This document shows positions 53,572 to 62,916 of a DNA stretch of 64,000 bases, piece by piece. The notes under the pieces were generated by a model. It had not been told where the DNA came from and searched no databases. It worked only from the letters and a program-made list of their open reading frames with translations. The DNA lies in contig DASTXR010000126.1 in NCBI GenBank assembly GCA_035765415.1, positions 16,102-80,101 of the forward strand. The letters run 5' to 3'. The translations under genes and the position numbers were made by a program. Each line of letters starts with the position of its first letter. Position 1 is the stretch's first letter. The stretch is from CADEED01 sp035765415 (lineage in GTDB: Bacteria > Pseudomonadota > Gammaproteobacteria > Steroidobacterales > Steroidobacteraceae).

Positions 53572-53625
53572 ACGTCGAATAGCCTTCACGGGTGCCTGCG
53601 CATCCTGGCGCGGTGGAGAATTATA

Positions 53626-54486
53626 GTGGCAGCGAACTTGGGGCGTCTTGCGGTGATCTCGACGCCCATCGGCAATCTGGGCGACCTTTCGCCGCGCGCG
53701 CGCGAAGAACTCGCCGCCGCGGAGCTGGTCGCGGCGGAAGACACGCGCAGGACAGGGCAATTGCTGACAACACTGGGGTTATCGCGTCCGCTGGTGTCGC
53801 TGCATGAACACAACGAGCGCGAACGAATCGACGAGCTGCTGGAAAAGTTGCGCGCCGGCACACGCATTGCGCTGGTGAGCGATGCAGGGACGCCGCTGCT
53901 GTCCGACCCTGGTTTCGAGCTGGTGCGGCGTGTGGCGCAGGAGGGCATGAGCGTGGTGGCGGTGCCGGGGCCTTCGGCCATTACCGCTGCGCTCAGCATT
54001 GCCGGCCTGCCCACGGAAAGATTTTCCTTCGAAGGATTTTTGCCGGCGCGACTCGGCGAGCGGCGCACCCGCGTGGCCGAACTGGCAGGTGAAGCGCGCA
54101 CGCTGGTTTTTTTCGAAGCGCCGCATCGCATTGCCGAATCGCTGGAAGACATGGCTGCGGGTTTCGGTTCAGCGCGCCGCGCCGCCGTGGCTCGCGAACT
54201 CACCAAGGTTTTCGAAACGGTTTATCGCGGAACGCTGGCCGAGTTGGCCGCGCAGGCGCGCAGCGACGCCAACTTCACGCGCGGCGAGATCACGGTGGTG
54301 GTGGAGGGGGCGCCGCGCGTTGCCGAGGACGCCGCGCCGCGTGCCCAACTGGACGCCACGCTGACGGTATTGCTGAGCGAACTGGCGCCGAGCAAGGCGG
54401 CAGCGCTCGCCGCGCGGCTCACCGGTGCGAAGCGCAACGACGCGTATGCGCGCGCGCTCGAACTGGCGAAGGTCGCCGACCGCTGA
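53626..54486 (+). CDS. rsmI: 16S rRNA (cytidine-1402-2'-O)-methyltransferase
   Basis: A 286-residue tetrapyrrole-methylase-fold enzyme that methylates C1402 of 16S rRNA with SAM, partner to RsmH acting on the same base. Motifs: VISTPIGNLGDLSPRA, AAEDTRRTG, LHEHNERER, ALVSDAGTPLLSDPG, VPGPSAITAALSIAGLP (in part) and TNGE-like RGEITVVVEG. GTG 53626, with GGTGGAG about eight bases upstream. It is followed by rnpB, the standard rsmI-rnpB-mraZ order. Confidence 0.95.
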   Translation: MAANLGRLAVISTPIGNLGDLSPRAREELAAAELVAAEDTRRTGQLLTTLGLSRPLVSLHEHNERERIDELLEKLRAGTRIALVSDAGTPLLSDPGFELVRRVAQEGMSVVAVPGPSAITAALSIAGLPTERFSFEGFLPARLGERRTRVAELAGEARTLVFFEAPHRIAESLEDMAAGFGSARRAAVARELTKVFETVYRGTLAELAAQARSDANFTRGEITVVVEGAPRVAEDAAPRAQLDATLTVLLSELAPSKAAALAARLTGAKRNDAYARALELAKVADR

Positions 54487-54543
54487 AAAACACCGCGAAC
54501 TATTAGCTTGAGCGCGTGATGACATGCCGCTATGGTGCGCCCC

Positions 54544-54908
<365 letters not shown>

Positions 54909-55289
54909 ATTTTCTTTTGTTCAATCGCGAATTCGACTTCATTGAACCAGCAACGATTCAATAGGCTCTGAATCCTCGCTTTCGGTGGGTCACGAGTTCT
55001 CGCTTGGCGCGTCGTGGATCGAAGGCAGCGGCGGCTCTTAGCTCGACGCCTGCAGATCCCCCCACTCGCTGACGCACGAGCCCGCCATGCCGTCATGACC
55101 CCAGTCGACTATCCGCAGGCCTGGCTCGCCGCTCCGCCGTTCATACAGGGTCTGCGGTCCTTATCCACTGTATGAACAAGCGATGACAACCTACTGATCG
55201 GTAAGAGCACATCTCATGCATTCTGGCGCCGCTGCAGGTGAAATCCGGCGTAAGTGGCTGTCGCCACGGGAAAAATTCGTAACTATTTC
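54909..55289 (+). other. region between rnpB and the mraZ promoter
   Basis: 380 bp with no gene I can support. It holds an inverted repeat GTTCATACAG (55139-55148) and CTGTATGAAC (55168-55177), a 10-bp perfect palindrome with a 19-bp spacer that could be an operator. The rest shows no repeats or RNA motifs by eye. Confidence 0.45.
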
Positions 55290-55318
55290 TTGACCGCGCC
55301 CATTGCCATTCCTATAGT
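55290..55318 (+). promoter_or_regulatory. mraZ (dcw cluster) promoter
   Basis: -35 TTGACC (55290-55295), 17-bp spacer, -10 TATAGT (55313-55318). Predicted start near 55325, immediately before the MraZ boxes. Very close to the sigma70 consensus. Confidence 0.85.
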
Positions 55319-55327
55319 GGCGGCAAG

Positions 55328-55352
55328 TGGGAAAAAGTGGGGAGAAATGGGC
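55328..55352 (+). promoter_or_regulatory. MraZ operator: three TGGGN boxes
   Basis: TGGGA (55328-55332), TGGGG (55338-55342), TGGGC (55348-55352), spaced exactly by five bases, so a 10-bp period. This is the known MraZ-binding pattern and supports autorepression of the cluster. The third box overlaps a GCCTAAC word. Confidence 0.85.
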
Positions 55353-55371
55353 CTAACTAGCCTGTCCATCC

Positions 55372-55824
55372 ATGTTTCGCGGTGCAGCAAAAGTGACCCT
55401 GGACGACAAGGGCCGGATGGTTCTTCCCACCCGGTACCGCGAGCACGCGCTCGAAAGAAGCCAGGGAAAACTGGTTGTCACGGTCGACCGGGATCAATGC
55501 CTCCTCCTTTACCCCTTGCCCGATTGGGAACAGATCGAGCGGAAGCTGATGAGCCTGCCTTCTCTGCATGCGCAGGCGCGTCGGCTGCAACGGCTCATGG
55601 TGGGTCACGCCACCGAACTGGATCTCGACGGGCATGGACGACTGTTGCTGCCGCCGGAGTTGCGCGAGTTCGCGCTGCTCGAGCGGCGGGGAATGCTGAT
55701 CGGTCAGGGCAATCGCTGCGAGTTGTGGGACGAGGCGCGCTGGAACGAGCGCCGCGCCCTGTGGCTGGCCAACGAAGCTGCCGAGACCGGCCTGCCGGCG
55801 GAGCTCGACTCCCTCACTCTGTGA
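55372..55824 (+). CDS. mraZ: transcriptional regulator MraZ
   Basis: A 150-residue SpoVT/AbrB-fold regulator: MFRGAAKVTLDDKGRMVLPTRYR at the start and a second half-repeat LDGHGRLLLPPELREF. Forms a ring and binds tandem TGGGN boxes in its own promoter, which are present just upstream. It is the first gene of the division/cell wall cluster, ahead of rsmH. Confidence 0.95.
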   Translation: MFRGAAKVTLDDKGRMVLPTRYREHALERSQGKLVVTVDRDQCLLLYPLPDWEQIERKLMSLPSLHAQARRLQRLMVGHATELDLDGHGRLLLPPELREFALLERRGMLIGQGNRCELWDEARWNERRALWLANEAAETGLPAELDSLTL

Positions 55825-55949
55825 GTAGTTAGGTCCCGCGGGGTTGATTGTTTTTAGGTGGGATGCCGGGCGCGAAGCGGACGGCATCCATGGCAACGGC
55901 GCTGATAAAACGGGGGCGGACTGACAGCCGCTTGAACAGGAGTGAGTGT

Positions 55950-56876
55950 TTGGACGCACATGTTCCGGTGCTTGCACGGGAAGCGTTCGAAGCACTCGCG
56001 GTGCAGGCGGACGGCCTATACATAGATGCGACGTTCGGGCGCGGCGGTCACACGGCACTCATCCTCGGGGCACTCGGTCCCGAAGGGCGCGTGCTCGCGT
56101 TCGACCGCGACCCGGCGGCCATCGAGGCCGGCCACCGCCGTTTTCCCGACGAAGTGCGGCTTGCGCTCGTCGGCGCGCCGTTTGCCGATATCGCCGCGCG
56201 CGTGCCGGAGCTCGCTTCGGACCGGCCCGTGCGCGGCATCTTGTTCGACCTCGGCGTCTCGTCGCCGCAGCTCGACGACCCCGCACGTGGTTTCAGCTTC
56301 CGGGCGGACGGCCCGCTCGACATGCGCATGGACCCGACGAGCGGCGAACCGGTTTCCGCATGGCTCGCGCGAGCGGGCGAGCCTGAGATTCGCGAGGTGA
56401 TCGCGAAACTCGGGGAAGAGCGTTTCGCGCGGCGCATCGCCGCCGACATCGTGGCAGCGCGCTCCCAGCAACCACTGACCCGCACGCGGGAACTGGCCGA
56501 GCTGGTCGCGCGCTCGGTACGCACGCGCGAGCCCGGCAAGAACCCGGCGACGCGCACGTTCCAGGCGCTGCGCATGCACATCAACGACGAGCTCGGGCAG
56601 ATTCGCCGCGCGCTCGGCGCTTCGCTCGAGCTGCTGGCCGTGGGCGGCCGGCTCGCGGTGATCAGCTTTCATTCGCTGGAAGACCGCCTGGTCAAGCAAT
56701 TCATCCAGGCGCATTCCACGGTCGACCCGGTTTTCGCCGGGCTGCCGATGATTCCGGACTCCGCGCAGCCGCGGCTGCGCCGTATCGGCAACAAGCAGCG
56801 CGCCGGCGAGAGCGAGCTCGCCGCCAATCCGCGCAGCCGCTCGAGCGTGCTGCGCGTCGCCGAAAAGGTGCGCTAG
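55950..56876 (+). CDS. rsmH: 16S rRNA (cytosine-1402-N4)-methyltransferase
   Basis: A 308-residue SAM enzyme methylating N4 of C1402. Motifs: ADGLYIDATFGRGGHTALIL, DLGVSSPQLDDPARGFSFR (in parts), DMRMD, ALRMHINDEL and ISFHSLEDRLVKQF. TTG 55950 is chosen as start because AGGAG (55938-55942) stands seven bases upstream and translation then begins MDAHVPVLAREAF, matching the family; longer in-frame extensions from 55848 or 55890 lack conservation. The stop is adjacent to the ftsL GTG. Confidence 0.93.
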   Translation: MDAHVPVLAREAFEALAVQADGLYIDATFGRGGHTALILGALGPEGRVLAFDRDPAAIEAGHRRFPDEVRLALVGAPFADIAARVPELASDRPVRGILFDLGVSSPQLDDPARGFSFRADGPLDMRMDPTSGEPVSAWLARAGEPEIREVIAKLGEERFARRIAADIVAARSQQPLTRTRELAELVARSVRTREPGKNPATRTFQALRMHINDELGQIRRALGASLELLAVGGRLAVISFHSLEDRLVKQFIQAHSTVDPVFAGLPMIPDSAQPRLRRIGNKQRAGESELAANPRSRSSVLRVAEKVR

Positions 56877-57161
56877 GTGGCGGCACCTTCCAGCAAGATA
56901 CTGATCTTCGCGATCCCGCTGCTGTGGCTGGCCGCGCTCGCCTCGGCCGCCGGGGCTATCTACTCGAAGCACCGTGCGCGCGAGCTGTTCGTCGAGCTCG
57001 AGCGGCTGAACGTCAAGCGCGACAACCTCGAGATCGAGTGGGGCCAGCTGCAGCTCGAGCAGAGCGCGTGGTCCACGCACGCTTTCGTCGAGAACGTCGC
57101 CGGCACCAGGCTCAAGATGGGCATGCCGCCTCCGAAGGACATCGAGCTGGTGGCGCCGTGA
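56877..57161 (+). CDS. ftsL: cell division protein FtsL
   Basis: A 94-residue bitopic membrane protein: one helix (about 7-26, KILIFAIPLLWLAALASAAG), then a periplasmic leucine-zipper-like coiled coil (RELFVELERLNVKRDNLEIEW, in part, 35-65). It forms a complex with FtsB and FtsQ in the divisome. GTG start at 56877 directly follows the rsmH stop; its own TGA overlaps the ftsI GTG. Confidence 0.93.
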   Translation: MAAPSSKILIFAIPLLWLAALASAAGAIYSKHRARELFVELERLNVKRDNLEIEWGQLQLEQSAWSTHAFVENVAGTRLKMGMPPPKDIELVAP

Positions 57162-58948
57162 AAGCCACTTCCATGAAAATCTGGTCGGGCAAACGACGCG
57201 AGCCGCGCGGGCGCGGCAGCGGCGAAAGCGGCGCGGGCACGGCCCGCGACGATCCGCGCAGTTTTCGCTGGCGCGCGAATTTCGTGCTCGGTCTGCTGGT
57301 GTGCTGCGCGTTCGGTCTCGCGTGGCGCGCGGTGGAGCTGCAGCTCAAGGATCACAAGTTCCTGGCCGGCCAGGGTGATGCACGCTTCTCGCGTGTTGCC
57401 GAGATCACGGCGACTCGCGGCACCATCACCGATCGCTACGGCGAGCCGCTCGCGGTCTCGACGCCCGTCGACTCGGTGTGGGTGAACCCGAAGGAGCTCG
57501 CGGTCGCCAGCGATCAGCTGCCGCGGCTCGCCAAGGCGCTCAAGCGCGACAAGAACGAGCTGGCGCGGCGCGTCACGTCGAATCTCGATCGCGAGTTCCT
57601 GTACCTCGCGCGGCACATGCAGCCCTCCGAGGCGCAAAAGATCCGGTTGCTCGAGATCCCGGGCGTGTACCTGATGCGCGAGTACCGCCGCTACTACCCG
57701 GCCGGGGAAGTCGCCGGCCACATCATCGGTTTCACCAGCATCGACGATGAGGGCCAGGAAGGTCTCGAGCTCGCGTTCGATCACTGGCTGGCGGGCGAAG
57801 ACGGCGCCAAGCGGGTCATCCAGGACCGCTACGGCAAGATCGTGCAAAACGTCGAAGAGATCCGCGCGATGCGCGCCGGGCGCAATCTCGTGCTGTCGAT
57901 CGACCTGCGCATCCAGTACCTCGCGTATCGCGAGCTGAAGGCCGCGATCCGCGACCAGCGCGCCAAGTCCGGCTCGGTCATCGTGCTCGACGTCGCGACC
58001 GGCGAAGTGCTCGCCATGGTCAACCAGCCCGCCTACAACCCGAACGATCGCGACCAGATCAAGGCCAAGACATATCGCAACCGCGCCGTCACCGACATCG
58101 TCGAGCCGGGCTCGTCGATCAAGCCGTTCGTGGTCGCGGCGGGGCTGGCGTCCGGAAGGTTCAACGACCGCAGCGTCATCGACACCAACCCCGGGTACGT
58201 CAAGGTCGGCGCCAAACTACTCGAGGATCCGCACAACCTCGGCGCGGTGGGGCTTGCCACCATTCTCGCGAAGAGCTCCAACGTCGGCATGACCAAGGTC
58301 GCGCTGTCGCTCGAGCCCGCGCAGATGTACGGCACGCTGACCGCGCTCGGCTTCGGCCAGGTGACCACGAGCGGTTATCCCGGGGAATCGGCCGGGCTGC
58401 TGCCTCACTACTCGCACTGGCGGCCGGTGGGAATCTCCTCGATGTCGCGTGGCTACGGGCTGTCGATCACGCCCCTGCAGCTCGCGCATGCGTACTCCAC
58501 CGTGGCCGCTCTCGGCGTGTCGCGGCCGATTTCGTTCCTGCGCGTCGAGACACCGCCGGCGGGAGAGCCGGCGCTCGATCCGGCCGTGTCTCGCATGCTG
58601 ATCCACATGCTGGAGGCGGTGGTGGCGCCCGAAGGCGGCGGCAAGCTGGCTGCAATCCCCGGTTACACGGTTGCCGGCAAGACCGGTACCGCATGGAAAG
58701 CCACCGCCGGCGGATACGCCACGGATCGCTACCTCGCGGTGTTCGGCGGCATCGCGCCGGCCCGCGATCCGCGCCTCGCGGCCGTGGTGATCATCGATGA
58801 GCCGGGCGCCGGCAAATATTACGGTGGCGATGTGGCCGCGCCGGTGTTCTCGGGCGTGGTCGGCGGCGCGCTGCGCCTGCTCGCCGTGCCGCCCGATGCG
58901 CCGGTCGGCGACGGCGACGAGCCCGCCCGCCAGGTGGCCATCCGATGA
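57158..58948 (+). CDS. ftsI: septal transpeptidase FtsI (PBP3)
   Basis: A 596-residue class B penicillin-binding protein: cytoplasmic basic N-terminus, one membrane anchor (about 45-64), PBP dimerisation domain (about 75-215) and transpeptidase domain with SSIK (S319, K322), SSN and KTGT motifs in order. It cross-links septal peptidoglycan with FtsW. The GTG at 57158 overlaps the ftsL stop; an ATG five codons later is possible. Arg/Gly-rich N-terminus is somewhat long. Overlaps murE by four bases. Confidence 0.96.
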   Translation: MKATSMKIWSGKRREPRGRGSGESGAGTARDDPRSFRWRANFVLGLLVCCAFGLAWRAVELQLKDHKFLAGQGDARFSRVAEITATRGTITDRYGEPLAVSTPVDSVWVNPKELAVASDQLPRLAKALKRDKNELARRVTSNLDREFLYLARHMQPSEAQKIRLLEIPGVYLMREYRRYYPAGEVAGHIIGFTSIDDEGQEGLELAFDHWLAGEDGAKRVIQDRYGKIVQNVEEIRAMRAGRNLVLSIDLRIQYLAYRELKAAIRDQRAKSGSVIVLDVATGEVLAMVNQPAYNPNDRDQIKAKTYRNRAVTDIVEPGSSIKPFVVAAGLASGRFNDRSVIDTNPGYVKVGAKLLEDPHNLGAVGLATILAKSSNVGMTKVALSLEPAQMYGTLTALGFGQVTTSGYPGESAGLLPHYSHWRPVGISSMSRGYGLSITPLQLAHAYSTVAALGVSRPISFLRVETPPAGEPALDPAVSRMLIHMLEAVVAPEGGGKLAAIPGYTVAGKTGTAWKATAGGYATDRYLAVFGGIAPARDPRLAAVVIIDEPGAGKYYGGDVAAPVFSGVVGGALRLLAVPPDAPVGDGDEPARQVAIR

Positions 58949-60459
58949 ACGCATCCCCGGCTCCGCAGAGTCTCGCGAGGTTGCTGGACGGAATAGCCGC
59001 GTTGCCGCGCGACGTCACCGTCACCGACCTCACGCAGGACGGGCGCGCGGCCGTGCCCGGCGGTGCTTTCCTGGCCGTTCACGGCAGCGTCGAGCACGGA
59101 CTCAGGTACGCGCCGCAGGCCGTCGCCAACGGCGCGCGCGCGGTGTTGTGGGAGCCGGCGCCGGTCGCCGTGGTTCCGGATCTGCCATCGGAGATCCTGG
59201 TCGCGCCGGTGCCGCGCCTGCGCGAGCACGCGAGCGCGATCGCCGACCGCTTCTTCGGCGCGCCTTCGGCCCGCCTGGCCGTCGCCGGCGTCACCGGCAC
59301 CAACGGCAAGACCACCTGCGCCTATCTACTCGCACAGGCGCTGGAAGGCTGTGGCCGCACGGCCGCCTACATGGGCACGATCGGCACGGGCCGCCCGGGC
59401 AGCCTCGAAGCGAGCGGGCTCACCACCGGCGACGCCATCACCGTGCAGCGCACGCTCGCCAACCTGCGCGCCGGCGGCGCGCAAAACGTGGCGATGGAAG
59501 TCTCCTCGCACGCGCTCGACCAGGCGCGCGTGGGCGCGGTGCGATTCCGCACCGCGGCGTTCACCAACCTCACGCGCGACCATCTCGACTATCACGGCAC
59601 CATGGAGCGTTACGGCGCCGCCAAGGCGCGATTGTTCATGCGTGAAGACCTGGTTTCGCGCGTCATCAATGTCGACGACGCCTTCGGCCGGCAGCTCGCC
59701 ATCGATCCACGCGGCCGCGGCCGCGTCATCGTCACCAGCCGGGGCCACCAGTCGCACACGCGGGCGGCAGCGGGTTTCGTGCGCGCCATGCACGTCACGT
59801 TGTCGGTGCGCGGCATCGAGCTCGAGTTCGATTCGAGCTGGGGCACCGGCGGACTCGTCTGCCCGCTGGTCGGCGACTTCAACGTCGACAACCTGCTGAC
59901 GGTCATCGCGGTCCTGCTCGACTGGGATCTTCCGCTCGAGCAGATCCTCGAAAGCCTCGCGCGCGTTCGCGCCGCGCCTGGCCGCATGGAAACTTTCGGC
60001 GGCACGCGGGCGCCGCTCGCGGTGGTCGACTACGCACACACGCCCGATGCGCTGCGCAAGGCGCTGGCGGCCGCGCGTGCGCACTGCACCGGCCGGCTCG
60101 TCGTGGTCTTCGGTTGCGGTGGCGATCGCGACACCGGCAAGCGCCCGATCATGGGAACCATCGCGGCCGAGCTCGCCGACGACATCGTGATCACCGACGA
60201 CAATCCGCGCACCGAATCGCCGCAGGGCATCGCCGCCGACATCGCGCGGGGAATTCCCGCGGGCAAGCCGTATCGCATAGAGCTCGATCGGGCGCGCGCG
60301 ATTCGCGAGGCGCTCGACGATGCGCGCGCCGACGACGTCGTGCTGATCGCCGGCAAGGGTCACGAGGACTACCAGATCTACGGCAGCGAGCGCCGTCCGT
60401 TCAGCGACCAGAAAGTGGTCGCGGAAGCGCTGGCGGCGCGAACCGGCGGTGCGCCATGA
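58945..60459 (+). CDS. murE: UDP-MurNAc-L-Ala-D-Glu:meso-diaminopimelate ligase
   Basis: A 504-residue Mur ligase adding the third peptide residue. ATP loop GVTGTNGKTTCAYLLAQAL, the nucleotide-binding Lys region TGDAITVQRT, and DNPRTESP, whose DNPR motif indicates meso-diaminopimelate rather than lysine. C-terminal domain ends with GKGHEDYQIYG. ATGA overlaps at both ends couple it to ftsI and murF. Confidence 0.97.
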   Translation: MNASPAPQSLARLLDGIAALPRDVTVTDLTQDGRAAVPGGAFLAVHGSVEHGLRYAPQAVANGARAVLWEPAPVAVVPDLPSEILVAPVPRLREHASAIADRFFGAPSARLAVAGVTGTNGKTTCAYLLAQALEGCGRTAAYMGTIGTGRPGSLEASGLTTGDAITVQRTLANLRAGGAQNVAMEVSSHALDQARVGAVRFRTAAFTNLTRDHLDYHGTMERYGAAKARLFMREDLVSRVINVDDAFGRQLAIDPRGRGRVIVTSRGHQSHTRAAAGFVRAMHVTLSVRGIELEFDSSWGTGGLVCPLVGDFNVDNLLTVIAVLLDWDLPLEQILESLARVRAAPGRMETFGGTRAPLAVVDYAHTPDALRKALAAARAHCTGRLVVVFGCGGDRDTGKRPIMGTIAAELADDIVITDDNPRTESPQGIAADIARGIPAGKPYRIELDRARAIREALDDARADDVVLIAGKGHEDYQIYGSERRPFSDQKVVAEALAARTGGAP

Positions 60460-61826
60460 ACCGCACGCTGGCCGAATTCGCGCAATCCTGCGGTGGCAGA
60501 CTCGACGGCGCCGATCGTGGCTACACCGGCGTGTCCAGCGATACGCGCACGCTGCAAGCCGGCGAGTTGTTCGTCGCATTACGCGGACCGCGCTTCAACG
60601 CCAACGATTTCGTCGCCGCCGCCGCCAGCGCCGGCGCCGCCGGCGCCGTGGTCGACACCAGGGTTTCCTCGGCCCTCGCGCAGATCGTGGTGTCCGACAC
60701 CCAGGCTGCGCTCAGCAATTCCGCGGCCGCGTGGCGCGCGCAGTTCTCGATGCCCGTCGTCGGCGTGGCCGGCAGCAATGGCAAGACAACGGTCAAAGCA
60801 ATGACCGCGGCCATTCTCGAGCGCGTGGGCCCGACGCTCGCCACGCGCGGCAATCTCAACAACCACATCGGCGTGCCGCTCACGCTGCATCGCCTCGACG
60901 CGGCGCAGCGTTTTGCCGTCGTCGAGATCGGCGCGAATCACGCCGGCGAAGTGGCAGAGCTGGTGAAGCTCGCGCGCCCGACCGTCGGGCTCATCACGAA
61001 TGCGGGCGCCGAGCATCTCGAGGGCTTCGGCAGTCTCGAAGGCGTGGCGCACGCCGAGGGTGAAATGGTCGCGGGCCTGGATTCGACGGCCACCGCGGTG
61101 ATCAACGCCGACGACGAATTCGCCTCGCTGTGGCGCGGCATGGCGCGGGGCAATCTGTCCACTTTCGGTATTGCGAACGCGGCGGATTTTTCCGCCGCCG
61201 ACATCCACACGGCCATCGACAGCGGCGGCTTCGTCACGCGTTTCGAGCTGCGCGCGCCCGCCGGCGTCATGCCCATCGAACTGCACCTCGCGGGGCGGCA
61301 CAACGTGCTGAACGCGCTGTGCGCGAGCGCCGCGGCCACAGCCGCCGGCGCGTCGCTCGACGAGGTACGCCTGGGCCTTGCCACAATGCGCCCGGTTCCT
61401 GGCCGATTGCAGTTCAAAACCGCGCCGAGTGGTGCCTGGATCGTCGACGACTCTTACAACGCCAATCCCAGTTCGATGAAGGCGGGGATCGAGGTGCTGG
61501 CGAGCGTGGATGCGCGGCGCTGGCTGGTCATGGGCGACATGGGCGAGCTCGGCGATTTCGCCGATGCCAGCCACCGGGAGATCGGCCGATTCGCGCGCGA
61601 CAATCGAATTGACCGCCTGTTCGCCACCGGCAAGCTCTCGGCTCTGGCGGTCGAAGCCTTCGGTGCGGGCGCGGAATGGTTCGCCGACACGGAGTCGCTG
61701 GCGAGCGCCGTCAACTCCGAGCTCACGCGCGAAGTGTGCATCTTGGTCAAAGGGTCGCGCTCCGCTCGCCTGGAGCGCGTGGTCGAGGCGCTGGTCGGCG
61801 CCGGTTCGTCAACAGATTCGCGCTGA
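60456..61826 (+). CDS. murF: UDP-MurNAc-tripeptide:D-Ala-D-Ala ligase
   Basis: A 456-residue ligase adding D-Ala-D-Ala to complete the pentapeptide. GVAGSNGKTTVKAMTAAIL, NLNNHIGVPLTLHRL, EIGANHAGE, and DDSYNANPSSMKAG are visible. Starts in the stop codon of murE (ATGA) and ends 4 bp before mraY. Confidence 0.96.
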   Translation: MNRTLAEFAQSCGGRLDGADRGYTGVSSDTRTLQAGELFVALRGPRFNANDFVAAAASAGAAGAVVDTRVSSALAQIVVSDTQAALSNSAAAWRAQFSMPVVGVAGSNGKTTVKAMTAAILERVGPTLATRGNLNNHIGVPLTLHRLDAAQRFAVVEIGANHAGEVAELVKLARPTVGLITNAGAEHLEGFGSLEGVAHAEGEMVAGLDSTATAVINADDEFASLWRGMARGNLSTFGIANAADFSAADIHTAIDSGGFVTRFELRAPAGVMPIELHLAGRHNVLNALCASAAATAAGASLDEVRLGLATMRPVPGRLQFKTAPSGAWIVDDSYNANPSSMKAGIEVLASVDARRWLVMGDMGELGDFADASHREIGRFARDNRIDRLFATGKLSALAVEAFGAGAEWFADTESLASAVNSELTREVCILVKGSRSARLERVVEALVGAGSSTDSR

Positions 61827-61830
61827 ACAC

Positions 61831-62916
61831 ATGCTCTACTGGCTCGCCAAACTGCTCACGCCTCACTACTCGGGATTCAACGTGTTCTCGTACCTGACGG
61901 TGCGCGCCATATTCGCGGTGATCACCGGGCTGGCGCTGGCGATGCTCATCGGGCCGTGGATGATCGAGAAGCTCAGGTTCGGCAAGGTCGGCCAGGTGGT
62001 GCGCGACGACGGCCCGAAGTCCCATTTTTCCAAGGCCGGCACGCCGACCATGGGTGGCATGCTGATCCTCATCGCGATCTTCGCGAGCACGCTGCTGTGG
62101 GCCGACTTGTCCAACCGCTTCGTCTGGGTGGTGCTCGGCGTGACGTTCACGTTCGGACTCATCGGCTTCTGGGACGATTACCTGAAGCTCGCGAAGAAGA
62201 ATCCGAAAGGCCTGATCGCGCGGTACAAATATTCCTGGCAGACGCTGTTCGGTCTCGCCGCCGCCATCTTCCTGTTCTACACGGCGAAGACCCCGGCCGA
62301 GACCACGCTGTTCCTGCCGTTCTTCAAGAACTTCGCGGTCCCCATGGGCGCGGCGTCGTTCATCGTGCTGTCGTATTTCATGATCGTCGGCATGAGCAAC
62401 GCGGTGAATCTCACCGACGGGCTCGACGGCCTGGCGATCATGCCTTCGGTGATGGTCGGTGGCGCGCTCGGCGTGTTCGCGTACGCGAGCGGCAACGCCA
62501 ACTTCGTGCAGTACCTGTCGATTCCCGCGGTGCCCGGCTCGGGCGAGCTCCTCATCTTTTGTGCGGCGCTGGTGGGCGCGGGACTCGGATTCCTCTGGTT
62601 CAACACCTATCCCGCGCAGGTGTTCATGGGCGACATCGGCGCGCTGGCGCTCGGCGCGGCGCTCGGCACGATCGCCGTGATCGTCCGCCAGGAGCTCGTG
62701 GTGCTCATCATGGGCGGCATCTTCGTGGTGGAAACCGCGTCGGTGATCCTGCAGGTGATCTCGTTCAAGACCACGGGCAAACGCCTGTTCCGCATGGCGC
62801 CCATTCATCATCACTACGAGCTCAAGGGCTGGACCGAGCCCAAGATCATCGTGCGCTTCTGGATCATCACCTTCATCCTGGTGCTCGCGGGCCTCGCGAC
62901 GCTCAAGCTCCGATGA
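61831..62916 (+). CDS. mraY: phospho-MurNAc-pentapeptide translocase
   Basis: A 361-residue integral membrane enzyme (ten helices) making lipid I from undecaprenyl phosphate. MLYWLAKLLTPHYSGFNVF, the AGTPTMGGMLIL loop, FWDDYLKLAKKN, NAVNLTDGLDGLA (catalytic Asp-rich), and APIHHHYELKGW are all diagnostic. The start at 61831 follows the murF stop closely; its stop overlaps the murD ATG (ATGA). Confidence 0.97.
   Translation: MLYWLAKLLTPHYSGFNVFSYLTVRAIFAVITGLALAMLIGPWMIEKLRFGKVGQVVRDDGPKSHFSKAGTPTMGGMLILIAIFASTLLWADLSNRFVWVVLGVTFTFGLIGFWDDYLKLAKKNPKGLIARYKYSWQTLFGLAAAIFLFYTAKTPAETTLFLPFFKNFAVPMGAASFIVLSYFMIVGMSNAVNLTDGLDGLAIMPSVMVGGALGVFAYASGNANFVQYLSIPAVPGSGELLIFCAALVGAGLGFLWFNTYPAQVFMGDIGALALGAALGTIAVIVRQELVVLIMGGIFVVETASVILQVISFKTTGKRLFRMAPIHHHYELKGWTEPKIIVRFWIITFILVLAGLATLKLR

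Noticed and set aside
55081..55200. tRNA or other structured RNA gene between rnpB and mraZ
   Set aside because: No cloverleaf or other known RNA motif was found; only a 10-bp palindrome is present.
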